A stretch of 64,000 nt of DNA, taken from NCBI GenBank assembly GCA_025934695.1, contig JAICWS010000006.1, forward strand, positions 1 to 64,000, in the 5' to 3' direction. Position 1 is the first letter of the stretch. Each line of letters opens with the position of its first letter. Both the position numbers and the translations under genes were made by a program. The stretch is from Alphaproteobacteria bacterium (GTDB lineage: Bacteria > Pseudomonadota > Alphaproteobacteria > Micavibrionales > UBA2020). The notes below the pieces were generated by a model, which worked only from the letters and a program-made list of their open reading frames with translations, had not been told where the DNA came from and made no database searches. Shown here in pieces: positions 55,959 to 64,000 of the stretch.

Positions 55959-57401
55959 TCACAAGTCCGATTTGAAGACCGACAACCACATTGTCGCCAG
56001 CAACTCTTTCGTCCGCTCCATGACATTGCGGTGCTTCCAGTCGTGCCAGGTCACTTCTTTCGCCTGCGCGCAATCGCGCACGAACAGGCTCTCCAGCTCG
56101 GCGCCCGTCTTGCGGCCCACCACGACGACATCGGCCTCGTCGTTGAAGACGACGCTGCGGTGGTCGAAGTTGGAGGAGCCGATGACGCTCCACACCCCGT
56201 CGATCACGACGCTTTTGGAATGCAGCACCTCGTCATGCGTCTCGAAAATCTTCACGCCCGCCTTCAGGAGATCCTCAAAATCGGCGTGCTGCATGACCAG
56301 CGACAGTTGTGAATCGCTTCTGGCGGGGACGAGGATGCGCACGTCCACGCCGCGATGTGCCGCGGCCAGCAGTGCGTCCGCCTGCTCGTCCGTCGGCACG
56401 AAATAGGCGGCCGTCAGCCAGATGCGCGCCCGCGCGCTCTGCAGCGCCGACAGGAGCGTCGCGTAATAATGCTGCGTGTCGTGGCCGGGATGGCTGCCGA
56501 TGACGCGGATCAGCTCGTTTCCCTCGTCGTGCAGCGGCGGAAAATAGTTTTTCTTGTCCGGCTCCGGGCCTTTTTGCCCTTTCCAGTGGTCGAGGAACAG
56601 ATGCTGCATCACGGCGACCGCCGGCCCTTTGATTTCGATGTCGGTGTCGCGCCAGTAATCGTTGCCCAGGTCGCGCGGCGGCCCGGAGCGTCCGGACCAG
56701 GAGGACTCGTAGGTCCTGCTCAGGTTGATGCCGCCGGTAAAGGCGATAACGCCGTCGACGACGATGATTTTGCGATGGTCGCGATGGTTGGGCGCATATT
56801 TGCGTTTCACCTCGAATGGTGCGACAGGATTATACTGCACCAGCTTGACACCGGCCTTTTTCAGCCGGTTGAAGAATTCGGGTGGCGTAGCACCCGACCC
56901 AAAACTGTCATAGATGACGTTCACGGCGACGCCTTGGCGCCGCTTGCGGATCAGCAGGTCGCTTAAGCTTTCGTTACCGTTCTTCACATCTTCGAAGATG
57001 AAGAATTCCATGTTGATGCTGGAATGCGCGCCTTTGATGGCGTTGAAGATGGCGTTGAAGGTTTCATCCCCGTCGACCAGCAGGCGCGTGCTGTTGCCAT
57101 CGATCAGCGGCTCCTGGTTGATGGCCTGCTCGACGGCGAGATGGTGCATCAGGTAATCGGGCACACCCGCCTTCCTGAAGAGCGCCGCGCTCTTTTCGGG
57201 GTTGAAGGCACTGTGCGCGTTCGTGATGAATGCCGGCGTTGCCATGGCAGCCTCGCGGTCGATGATCCGCTGGCCGTTGGGCACGTTGCCGCAGGCGGTC
57301 AGGCTGGCGCAAAGGACGGCGAGCGCGACATGGAATGCCTTGTCAGAAAGCGTTCTCCCCCCATCAGGCGCGTGCTGATTCTTCATCCTGCCTCGATTCA
57401 T
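55959..57401 (-). CDS. phospholipase D / cardiolipin-synthase-like lipoprotein
   Basis: 480 residues. Two HKD motifs: HRKIIVVDG near residue 213 and HSKSVVIDGVWSVIGSSNFD near 395; both His-Lys-Asp sets are intact. The N-terminus has a hydrophobic stretch with a lipobox-like LTACGN (Cys near 37), so it may be anchored in the envelope. Cardiolipin synthases usually have membrane helices instead, so an exported phospholipase is also possible. Start ATG 57401 (ATG 57386 is in frame too). Confidence 0.85.
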   Translation of the reverse strand: MNRGRMKNQHAPDGGRTLSDKAFHVALAVLCASLTACGNVPNGQRIIDREAAMATPAFITNAHSAFNPEKSAALFRKAGVPDYLMHHLAVEQAINQEPLIDGNSTRLLVDGDETFNAIFNAIKGAHSSINMEFFIFEDVKNGNESLSDLLIRKRRQGVAVNVIYDSFGSGATPPEFFNRLKKAGVKLVQYNPVAPFEVKRKYAPNHRDHRKIIVVDGVIAFTGGINLSRTYESSWSGRSGPPRDLGNDYWRDTDIEIKGPAVAVMQHLFLDHWKGQKGPEPDKKNYFPPLHDEGNELIRVIGSHPGHDTQHYYATLLSALQSARARIWLTAAYFVPTDEQADALLAAAHRGVDVRILVPARSDSQLSLVMQHADFEDLLKAGVKIFETHDEVLHSKSVVIDGVWSVIGSSNFDHRSVVFNDEADVVVVGRKTGAELESLFVRDCAQAKEVTWHDWKHRNVMERTKELLATMWLSVFKSDL

Positions 57402-57469
57402 TCGAAAGACAAGGATGGCCTGACATTGAACCGGTGATCAAGAAGCTCAAAGGGGGGAGAGAGGGGCGG

Positions 57470-57787
57470 TTAGAAGAAAAAGCTAAAGAAAGTGCCGCTT
57501 TTCCCGTCCGAACCATCGTCTATCGCCAGCTGGACTTTGGTCTCGGGGTTTGCCGTTTTCAGCGACTGTTCCAGCAGGTTTTTGATCTGGGTGAGCGCGG
57601 CATCCATGCTGTCGGCGCTGCCCTTGTGAATTTCCTTCACCGAAGGGACGGTCATTTTCCACGCGACATCGCCGCTATAAAGCATGCTGTGGCCGTCATT
57701 CATGAACAGCATGATCTGTTCGTGTTTCTGTTGCATCGTACCGGTCGTGAAGATCTGGTCGACGATTTTCTGCGTGGCTTTGCTCAA
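57470..57787 (-). CDS. small protein of unknown function
   Basis: 105 residues from TTG 57787, with GGGAG about 10 bases upstream. Hydrophilic, mixed structure (QKHEQIMLFMNDGHSMLYSG; DAALTQIKNLLEQSLKTANP) with a Phe-rich end. The frame stays open to 57889, but that part is A+T-rich leader. No family was recognised. Confidence 0.5.
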   Translation of the reverse strand: MSKATQKIVDQIFTTGTMQQKHEQIMLFMNDGHSMLYSGDVAWKMTVPSVKEIHKGSADSMDAALTQIKNLLEQSLKTANPETKVQLAIDDGSDGKSGTFFSFFF

Positions 57788-57999
57788 AAACTTGCGGCTC
57801 CCTTTATTTTCCCATGAGTTAAAAAATAACACGAGTTGCCATAATAAATCAAGGGAAATGCGGCACCTTAATACCCCATTTTTGTGCACCGCAAGATCAA
57901 TCCAAGTATTTGATGCTCTTCGAAATAGTATGCTGTTAAGTCCTTTGGCGGTTCCTTAATGCAGGACCTGCTTCCCAACAGTTGCGAAACCTTCAGCCA

Positions 58000-58419
58000 T
58001 CATGCACGGCGCCGCCGTGGGGCAGCAGGCATTTCCTGGTCATCGGAGGGCGCGCCTGGCGCGTTGCCGGATCGAACCCTTGCCCGTCTTTTTAGCGCCG
58101 CCGCAGCATGCTGGCGGCGCCGCGCCTCGACCAGCATGGCCGCAACCAGCACAACCACCGCCGCTGCCAGGGCCACCGCCGTGCCGGTAGCCGCTGCCGC
58201 GGTGATTGCGGGTAGATGCTCTTCGCCCGGATAGATCGCGAGAAGGGCCAGACAGGCCCGATAGAAATTTTCCACGTGGTCCGCCCGTTCATGCGTCCAG
58301 GTCCTTTCCTGCATGAGCTTGAGCTTCAGGGCCTCGAGGTCGAGCCCTGCTATTTTCGCCTGCGCTGCGCAGGCCGGAGTCATCAAGGTCTCCGTCGATG
58401 TCTGATGCATATTCATCAT
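58000..58419 (-). CDS. small single-pass membrane protein of unknown function
   Basis: 139 residues: a helical N-terminus (LDLEALKLKLMQERTWTHER) typical of a short conserved proteobacterial segment, YRACLALLAIYPGEEHLPAI, one membrane helix (GTAVALAAAVVVLVAAMLVE) and a basic tail (RRRQHAAAALKRRARVR). AAGGTGAC precedes ATG 58419. Function unknown. Confidence 0.65.
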   Translation of the reverse strand: MMNMHQTSTETLMTPACAAQAKIAGLDLEALKLKLMQERTWTHERADHVENFYRACLALLAIYPGEEHLPAITAAAATGTAVALAAAVVVLVAAMLVEARRRQHAAAALKRRARVRSGNAPGAPSDDQEMPAAPRRRRA

Positions 58420-58569
58420 GTCACCTTTTGCTTTGCTTGCTGCTTACAATTCATATTATACGCATTAAATATGAATTATCCGGAAACAGATCCGAAACCC
58501 CTGATGCTCCAAGGAAAAGCCGGGATGCGAGGAATCGCGAATTGAGAGGGTGATAAAGGCGTCAGCCGC

Positions 58570-61500
58570 CTAACCCGGCGCCATCGATTGCGGTTTGCGG
58601 ATGGCTTTCAGGGTCTTCGCCGTGCCGCTGCCGGCATCGGCCGCGGCAGGCGCGCTCGCGCCTGAAGTAACGGAGCCCTGCGGGATGAATTTCGACGTGC
58701 CGGCATCGCTCTGCTGGCCGGGCGCCTGCGGGGCCTCCTTCTGCGCGAGTGCCTGGTAACTTTTCAGGTAGGCGTTCTGCGCCTCCAGGCCGCGGACCTG
58801 GTCGATGCCGATCGCGAATTCCTGCGACTGCAGCTTGTCAAGCGCCGCGATATAAACGGGATCGCCCGTCTTCAGCCGCGCGGCCTGCTGATCGCGATCG
58901 CCGAATTTCTGGTCGAAAGCCGTCCGGCTTTGGGCGAGGGCGTCTGCCTGCACCGCGATGGATTGCTGGCTGTCGGCGTAAATCTGGTTCGAGAGCTGCA
59001 TCGCGCGGTTGGGCGTCACGGGCACCTTATCAAGGCCGTTCTTCGCCATCCCCTGCCGCAGCCCCGCATTTTCGCGCTGCAGGGCTCCAATGCCCTCGTC
59101 ATAGGCCTGCAGCCGGTGGGCGAGGTTCTGGTTCTCGTTATTGGCATATTGAATTTGCAGCGACTGCAGTGCGACGGTTTGCAATGTAATGCGGGCCTTG
59201 GCGTCGGCATCGCTTGCGGCGCCGGACGATTTTTTCAGCGCGTCCAGCTGCGCCTGCGCGGTCTTGATGTTCTGTGCCATGTCGTTCTGCGCGTCCCGGA
59301 ACGAATAGGGCTTGCCGTCCTTCGTCGCGGGCTTGCCGTCGGCGCCGACGACTGTCATGTCGGCAGGCTTCACGTCCGGCAGCACCTGGGCGAGGGCTGC
59401 GGCGCGGCGTTCATAGGCTGTGTGCTGGCGGTCCACCATGGCGAGCGTCCCGGCGTTCTGATCGGCGGCCGCCTGCGCCTTGTCTGCGAGCGCGGCGGGC
59501 GCGAATTCCGCGGCCTTCGCATCGTACTGCGCGCGGCTCGTCGACAGGCCGATCAGCGGCAGGTCGGGCCGCGCGGGGTCGACGCTCGCCTTTTGCAGGA
59601 ATTCCGCGTTCTTTTTGAAATAGGCCTCCTGATCGGCGGGGCTCATCGCCTCCACTTTCTGCCGTTCGGCGAGCGTGTTTTCGCGCCCGCGTTCGGCGAC
59701 GAAGCGGTTGAGCGCCTCGGGCGCATTTCGGTCCTGCTGCATGCCGATATGGATGTCGCGCAGCTTCTGAAGCTCGGCCGCCTGTTCGGGATATTGGCCT
59801 TCAAGCGGCGCCAGCTTGCGGTTGTATTCATCGAGCCGCCAGTTATAGCCGACCAGCTTGGATGGATTATCCGCCGACGGCGGGCCCGCCGTCAGCTCCC
59901 GCAGCGCCGCGCGTCCCGCGGTGCCGAGCGCCACTTCGTTCTCACCGGTTTTCAGGGCGCGCTCGTCATCCGCCGCGTCGTCAATGCCGCGCACATGTTT
60001 TCTCAAATAATCCGAAACATGACCGAGGGCGGAGGAATGGCGCATATTCGCCACATCGTAAAGGGCGTCCTGCCGGGTTTTTACGCCTTCGTCGTATTGT
60101 CCCGCGCCGAAGGCGGCGATGCGTTTCAATTCGTCCGGGTTATCCGCGATCGCGTCGAGGCTGACCGGCTGGTTATCGGCGTATTTGGTGTGCTGGGAAT
60201 TCAGTTCCAGCTTCAGGCGCGTCAGCCCCTGGTAATCGGCGAAACTGGGTTTCAGGGGCAGCCCAGGCACATAGCCCGTCACGCGCGCGAATTTGCCGTT
60301 GCTTTGCACGGCCTCGTCGTTCTCGCGGCCGCTTTCCGCCACCTGCAGGGCGCTATAGCCCTGGATGACGTCGCGCGCCTGGAAGCCCAGACCCGCGACC
60401 TGCAACGGCACGCCGATCAACACGCCGACTCCCGTCGCATCCGCCGCCAGCGAGGCATTGCCCAGCATCTGCGCGGCGCCGCCGACCGTGAAGGCGGTGC
60501 TGGCGATGAAATTCCCGCCGCCCATCGCGGCGCCCAGCTTGTCGCCGCGCTTGCCGGCGTCCCAGGCGCCGACCGCCGAAGAATACATGCCAAAGCCGCC
60601 GCCCAAGGCACCCAGCCCGCCGCCGACCCGGCCCAAGGCCGTCACGTCGCCCGTAACGCCCTGGCCGATGCCGATGGAATTGGGCTGCGCGACATTCACG
60701 TTGAGCATCGAGGGCCCGGCGTATTCAAGCCCGATCTGCGCCACGCCTGCCCCGGTCTGGCCAATCAGCGTCACTTTTTGCGAGGTGGAAAGCGGCTGCG
60801 GGCCGGTCAGTTGGCCTGCCGCCTGCAGCGTCATGGCGGTGCCCGCGATGACGCCCTGCGCTCCGGGTGTTTTCCACGAGGGCTCGCCCGCGCGCGCGGT
60901 TTGCGGCGTTTCGTAATCGAGAATGGGTTTCTGCACGGTCCGCGGCGCCGCGGCAGCCGTATCCTCCGGGACCGCGGCCGCGATTGCCTTCGGCGCGGCG
61001 GCTTTCGTGAAATTATCTGCCAGCGCGACCGGTTCGGCCGCGGCAGGCGCTTTCGCCGGCGCAGCCGCCGCCAGACGGTCGAAGAAATCGTCGCCGCGCG
61101 CCGAGGTCAGGTGCGAATAGCTCTGCACGCCGTCCGGCGAAATCGTCATCGCGACTTTGGGCTGCGCCTCATCGGTCATGAAATTGACCGTGACGCCCTT
61201 TTTCGCGAAGACCTCCTGGATGTTCTTCATATTCTGCTCGGGCGAACGCAGGGCCGCGTCAGGGTAAAGTTCGGCCGGGCTCTGCGCGTTCTTGTTGAGC
61301 TTCACGCGCTCGGTGAAATTGATGAACAGGTCGGGGTCGTAGACGTCGAGGGTCTTGCCCTGGTCGTCCCAGGCGGCGATCAGCTTGGGAAAGCCGTCCT
61401 TCTCGACATGGAGATCGAAGATATGGGCGGACAGGGATTTGCCCGGGTCCTGTCCCGCCGTCAGCAGGTCGGGGAGTTTCTTGACCACCCATTCGCCCGA

Positions 61501-62253
61501 GCCCAGCACGAGGTCGGTGGGCAGGATGCGCGTGTCGATCCCGCGCTGGTAGGCCCATTCCACGCTGACCTCGGGCGGCGTCACCGCGGTGACGGAATAG
61601 ACCTGGTCGGCCTGGTTAACGACGGCCATGCGCCTGTCGTTGACGCAAAGCACGTCCATGAAGACGTTCGGGCGCTTGCCGTTCAGGCCGTTCTCCGCGA
61701 TACGGTCGAGGATTTCGTTGCCGAGCATGTTGTTCTCATCCTGCGACATCGCCGAATATTTTTTGCCGTACACCTTCGGGTCGGCGAGGATCGGGCGGAA
61801 ATCGTCGGGATTGAATTTCACGCCTTCGCCGGGGCTGAAGCCGACCGCGAGTTTTCCGAGCGTGGTCTTGTTGCTGGCCGGCGAGCCGTTGACGACGACG
61901 ACCGCGCGCTTGCCAGGCTCCGCGTCGGGCAGGTATCCGAGGCCCGCATGGTCGAGCAGCGTGGAGACGTCCTGGCGCGACACGGTCCCGCCCGCGCGGG
62001 CGCGCGCCTCAAGCGCCTCATATTCGGGCATGGCGCGGATGCGGTCCGCGGTCTTGACGAGGAAGTCTTCGTAGCGGGAGGGCGACACGCCGGATTTGCG
62101 TTCGGCCACGATCTGTACCAGCGTTTCGTGGAGTAACGCGCGTTCCGGCAAAAGCTTGCCGTCCCGGCTGTTGACGGTGAGCGTATCCTGTCCGGCCGTC
62201 TCGACCTTCGGTACGTGCCAAGCCTGTTCGCGTTGTTCGTCGGTGAGCGCCAC
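58570..62253 (-). CDS. zeta-toxin-like kinase fused to a large effector-family core
   Basis: 1227 residues. Residues 100-330 look like a zeta-toxin/PezT kinase: P-loop VNGSPASNKTTLGKLAVG near 119, the FNPDDFRP acidic motif that follows in zeta toxins, and a helical C-lobe (KRPNVFMDVLCVNDRRM; VEWAYQRGIDTRIL). An Ala/Pro linker (about 385-450) leads to the same core as the 767-residue protein, from about 534: GRVGGGLGALGGGFGMYSS, VGGAAQMLGNASLAADAT, IGVPLQVAGLGF, then long helical segments. Zeta toxins phosphorylate UDP-GlcNAc. GTG 62253 follows GAGGCGAA. A 58-codon gene and a perfect CtrA-type box lie upstream. Export through Dot/Icm is inferred. Confidence 0.75.
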   Translation of the reverse strand: MALTDEQREQAWHVPKVETAGQDTLTVNSRDGKLLPERALLHETLVQIVAERKSGVSPSRYEDFLVKTADRIRAMPEYEALEARARAGGTVSRQDVSTLLDHAGLGYLPDAEPGKRAVVVVNGSPASNKTTLGKLAVGFSPGEGVKFNPDDFRPILADPKVYGKKYSAMSQDENNMLGNEILDRIAENGLNGKRPNVFMDVLCVNDRRMAVVNQADQVYSVTAVTPPEVSVEWAYQRGIDTRILPTDLVLGSGEWVVKKLPDLLTAGQDPGKSLSAHIFDLHVEKDGFPKLIAAWDDQGKTLDVYDPDLFINFTERVKLNKNAQSPAELYPDAALRSPEQNMKNIQEVFAKKGVTVNFMTDEAQPKVAMTISPDGVQSYSHLTSARGDDFFDRLAAAAPAKAPAAAEPVALADNFTKAAAPKAIAAAVPEDTAAAAPRTVQKPILDYETPQTARAGEPSWKTPGAQGVIAGTAMTLQAAGQLTGPQPLSTSQKVTLIGQTGAGVAQIGLEYAGPSMLNVNVAQPNSIGIGQGVTGDVTALGRVGGGLGALGGGFGMYSSAVGAWDAGKRGDKLGAAMGGGNFIASTAFTVGGAAQMLGNASLAADATGVGVLIGVPLQVAGLGFQARDVIQGYSALQVAESGRENDEAVQSNGKFARVTGYVPGLPLKPSFADYQGLTRLKLELNSQHTKYADNQPVSLDAIADNPDELKRIAAFGAGQYDEGVKTRQDALYDVANMRHSSALGHVSDYLRKHVRGIDDAADDERALKTGENEVALGTAGRAALRELTAGPPSADNPSKLVGYNWRLDEYNRKLAPLEGQYPEQAAELQKLRDIHIGMQQDRNAPEALNRFVAERGRENTLAERQKVEAMSPADQEAYFKKNAEFLQKASVDPARPDLPLIGLSTSRAQYDAKAAEFAPAALADKAQAAADQNAGTLAMVDRQHTAYERRAAALAQVLPDVKPADMTVVGADGKPATKDGKPYSFRDAQNDMAQNIKTAQAQLDALKKSSGAASDADAKARITLQTVALQSLQIQYANNENQNLAHRLQAYDEGIGALQRENAGLRQGMAKNGLDKVPVTPNRAMQLSNQIYADSQQSIAVQADALAQSRTAFDQKFGDRDQQAARLKTGDPVYIAALDKLQSQEFAIGIDQVRGLEAQNAYLKSYQALAQKEAPQAPGQQSDAGTSKFIPQGSVTSGASAPAAADAGSGTAKTLKAIRKPQSMAPG

Positions 62254-62281
62254 GCTTTCGCCTCATTCCCGCTGCAGCCCG

Positions 62282-62458
62282 TCAGGGGCCGCGGTTGCCG
62301 TCCGATTTCTTTTGCTGGCCGGACTGGATCCTTTGGCGGATCCGCTCGTCATCCGTGCTTTCCTCGGCCCGCGTTTCCTCGACGGCGCGGCGCCAGTCGT
62401 CACGGCTGATCTTGAAGGGATTGGGTGGCGGTTTCTTTTTGGAATTCTCGTCTGTCAT
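62282..62458 (-). CDS. 58-residue protein upstream of the zeta fusion
   Basis: ATG 62458 to TGA 62282. Very hydrophilic (MTDENSKKKPPPNPFKISRD, then DWRRAVEETRAEESTDDERI and a basic end). The stop is 28 bases before the zeta-fusion start on the same strand, and a perfect CtrA-type box is 59 bases upstream. In epsilon/zeta systems a small antitoxin gene precedes the toxin, so an antitoxin or secretion-chaperone role is possible, but sequence similarity to epsilon was not seen. Confidence 0.6.
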   Translation of the reverse strand: MTDENSKKKPPPNPFKISRDDWRRAVEETRAEESTDDERIRQRIQSGQQKKSDGNRGP

Positions 62459-62516
62459 CTTGGCCCCGCGCGTTCGATGTTTAATTCACATAATGTTTAT
62501 TATTATGCAATAAAGC

Positions 62517-62531
62517 TTAAGGAAGCGTTAA
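62517..62531. promoter_or_regulatory. perfect CtrA-type box before the zeta-fusion operon
   Basis: TTAA GGAAGCG TTAA, exact TTAA-N7-TTAA, 59 bases upstream of the small gene at 62458 and 49 bases from tRNA-Thr on the other side. Confidence 0.6.
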
Positions 62532-62579
62532 AACAGCCTTAAGCTCCTGAGGGGAAAGAAAACCGGGTGGGGGATATTA

Positions 62580-62654
62580 TGGTGCCGACAGAGAGGATTG
62601 AACTCCCGACCTTCGGTTTACAAAACCGCTGCTCTACCGCTGAGCTATGTCGGC
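62580..62654 (-). tRNA. tRNA-Thr(UGU)
   Basis: 75 bases on the minus strand, CCA encoded. Acceptor GCCGACA/TGTCGGC, D arm GCTC-AGCGGTA-GAGC, anticodon arm GCGGT-TTTGTAA-ACCGA (anticodon TGT, with a G-A mismatch at its base), T arm GGGAG-TTCAATC-CTCTC. Confidence 0.95.
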
Positions 62655-63011
62655 GCACCTTGAGGCAAACTATCATAACCTGTGCCGATTTCACAAATCG
62701 TTACCGCTGCCGGTAAAGGCAAGATTTCCTGTCCGCCGGGTTCGGCAATGGGCGCCGGAAGATATAAATAAATTCAGCGACTTGCAGCGCGAGATAACCG
62801 CGGGCGTCACTTCTCGACCTCTGCATATTCCAGAACGCGAATAATTTACTGAAAAACCTGATCTTTTACCGGTGGCTGTTAAACAGTTTCGCAAGGAGAA
62901 TCAGATAGTCTGAAGAAGTGCCCGGCATGTGGCGCGAGGATTGACACTCTGGCCGCCGGGACAATATGTGCTACTATTATCAGGACGATATTCGGGGAAG
63001 GGGGTTCCGGA
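62655..63011. other. gap before dotM with possible promoter
   Basis: 357 bases without a convincing gene. A TTGACA at 62941-62946 with ATATGT 17 bases later could be the dotM promoter, about 45-70 bases before its start. A short open frame from 62647 overlaps the tRNA and lacks coding features. Confidence 0.4.
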
Positions 63012-64000
63012 GTGTCTCAGGGACAAAAAAGTCCGCATGAAGACTTCATCATGTTTTTCACCGTCCTGTTCATCCTTTTTGGGCTGGGCTGGTGCATTTG
63101 GCATTTCTTCCAAGGCGAACTGACCTGGTTCGTCAAGTGGGTCCGCGTCGGCGAACTCAACATCGTCACCCTGCTGTATAACGACAAATATCAGATCTAC
63201 GATCCCGAAAACCTCGTGCAGCGGCCCTATGTCTGGGTCCGGTGGCTTCCCAAACAGTCCATTAACGACATCACCCCCGACGTCATCGAAGAGTCCACCT
63301 ATGTCGCGGTGGTGCCGCTCAAGATGCTGTTCTCGGGAATCATGGCGCTGATGGCGATCGTCGCCACGCTCTATGGCCCCGGCACGAACTTCCGCCGCCG
63401 CATGAATCTCGAAGCGCTGATGGCGGAGCAGGCGAAATCCTTCCCGGCCATTCAACCGTTCCTGAAATTCGATCCGCGCAAGCTGCCCTTCCGCGCCCCC
63501 GGCCAGCCAGTGCCCGCCCAGCTGCCGATGTTCTCCGAAGCTCTTTCGCCGGAAGAATGGCTCGCCTATCACGAGGTCAAGGTCGTGGGCGGCGTTGTCG
63601 ACCGCAACCGGGCCTACCAGGCGCTGGCCCAGCAGCTGGGCCGCCGCTGGCAGGGCCCCGACGCGCTGCCGCTCTACGCGCAGGGACTCTTCGCCATCTG
63701 CGCCCTCAAGCACGCGCGCAAGCGCAAGGATTCCGAGCAGCTCTCCAACCAGCTGGCGCAGAGCTGGACGCATGACAAGGGTTTTCGCCCCACGAGCAAG
63801 GTCAGGGCCAAGATCAGGGCCGCCATCAAGAACCCCAAGATCGGCGGCGCTTTGCTCAAATACGCCGATCAGCATGCTTTCGAGACGACGGCGCTCGCGC
63901 GCTGCCTCGCCCGCGCGCGGGAAGAAGGCGGCGTGCTGGCGCCCGCGGAATTCCTGTGGCTGCGTGGCCAGGACCGGACGCTGTGGTACCCGCTCAACAA
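63012..64000 (+). CDS. dotM: type IVB secretion protein DotM/IcmP (5' part)
   Basis: 329 codons are open to the right edge. Two N-terminal membrane helices (FIMFFTVLFILFGLGWCIWH; KMLFSGIMALMAIVATLYG, about 100-120) precede a cytoplasmic domain typical of DotM: LSPEEWLAYHEVK, LYAQGLFAICALKHARKRK, and near the end PAEFLWLRGQDRTLWYPLNN, the DotM signature. DotM binds DotL and recruits effectors at the type IV coupling complex of Dot/Icm and IncI conjugation systems. GTG 63012 follows GGGGAAGGGGG. dotL (icmO) is expected just beyond the window. Confidence 0.85.
   Translation, partial: MSQGQKSPHEDFIMFFTVLFILFGLGWCIWHFFQGELTWFVKWVRVGELNIVTLLYNDKYQIYDPENLVQRPYVWVRWLPKQSINDITPDVIEESTYVAVVPLKMLFSGIMALMAIVATLYGPGTNFRRRMNLEALMAEQAKSFPAIQPFLKFDPRKLPFRAPGQPVPAQLPMFSEALSPEEWLAYHEVKVVGGVVDRNRAYQALAQQLGRRWQGPDALPLYAQGLFAICALKHARKRKDSEQLSNQLAQSWTHDKGFRPTSKVRAKIRAAIKNPKIGGALLKYADQHAFETTALARCLARAREEGGVLAPAEFLWLRGQDRTLWYPLN

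Noticed and set aside
58930-62136. 1068-codon open frame on the + strand opposite the zeta fusion
   Set aside because: Antisense open frame caused by codon bias; no motif or ribosome binding site, and the minus-strand product has a P-loop and a paralogue.
62647-62844. 65-codon + strand frame beside tRNA-Thr
   Set aside because: It begins inside the tRNA, has no Shine-Dalgarno and shows no coding bias.

Overview
The window reads as a chromosomal segment of an alphaproteobacterium, roughly 60% G+C by eye outside one island. The evidence is an ftsK-lolA neighbourhood, kdsB, succinylase-branch dapD/dapE, a CpdR-type receiver, TTAA-N7-TTAA (CtrA-type) boxes and the start of a Dot/Icm (type IVB) secretion gene, dotM/icmP, at the right edge. 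An uncultured Micavibrio- or Rhodospirillales-like lineage is possible, but this is an inference. No rRNA or CRISPR array was seen. Two intact tRNAs are present, tRNA-Val(GAC) and tRNA-Thr(UGU).

Layout. (1) 0-6.2 kb: the end of one prepilin-like gene, then three tandem prepilin-like genes on the + strand. They have class III leaders, phage-tail-fibre-like modules and, in the third, a Cys-rich repeat stalk. They look like minor pilins or pilus-tip adhesins. (2) 6.2-23 kb: mostly minus-strand housekeeping genes: dapE-dapD-HAD phosphatase-recR-flavin reductase, lolA, ftsK, pheA, a truncated globin pair, a HIT-like protein, tfoX-like and kdsB, with chrA on +. Two paralogous LPD7-like genes and an ankyrin gene, all candidate secreted effectors, are interspersed. 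(3) 23-32 kb: kup, a nested inverted-repeat element, an Asn/Pro- and Asp-rich protein, small unknown genes, a frameshifted remnant and a 767-residue effector-like gene. (4) 32.3-44.6 kb: an A+T-richer genomic island bounded by a 66-bp exact repeat of tRNA-Val. It carries a Hachiman-like HamA/HamB pair, a nuclease-like gene, SRAP/HMCES, a secreted HNH protein, a HEPN protein, and a truncated McrB-like gene fused tail-to-tail to a truncated integrase. (5) 44.6-62.5 kb: a degenerate CpdR-like receiver, rhodanese, cupredoxin, metallophosphatase, ECF sigma/anti-sigma, a DsbA-like oxidoreductase, an M48-TPR protease, a FlgC-like protein, a DUF3095 protein, a phospholipase D-type lipoprotein, and a 1227-residue protein. 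That protein joins a zeta-toxin-like kinase to the same large C-terminal region found in the 767-residue protein. (6) 62.6-64 kb: tRNA-Thr and the 5' part of dotM.

The main hypothesis is a secretion economy. A type IVB apparatus (dotM here, the rest presumably beyond the right edge), a PilV-like pilus tip set as in IncI plasmids, and several dispersed effector candidates are found together. Perfect CtrA-type boxes lie upstream of both members of the large effector family and of the CpdR-like gene, which suggests cell-cycle control. The tRNA-Val island adds a second layer of phage defence, but its own integrase has lost its catalytic C-terminus.
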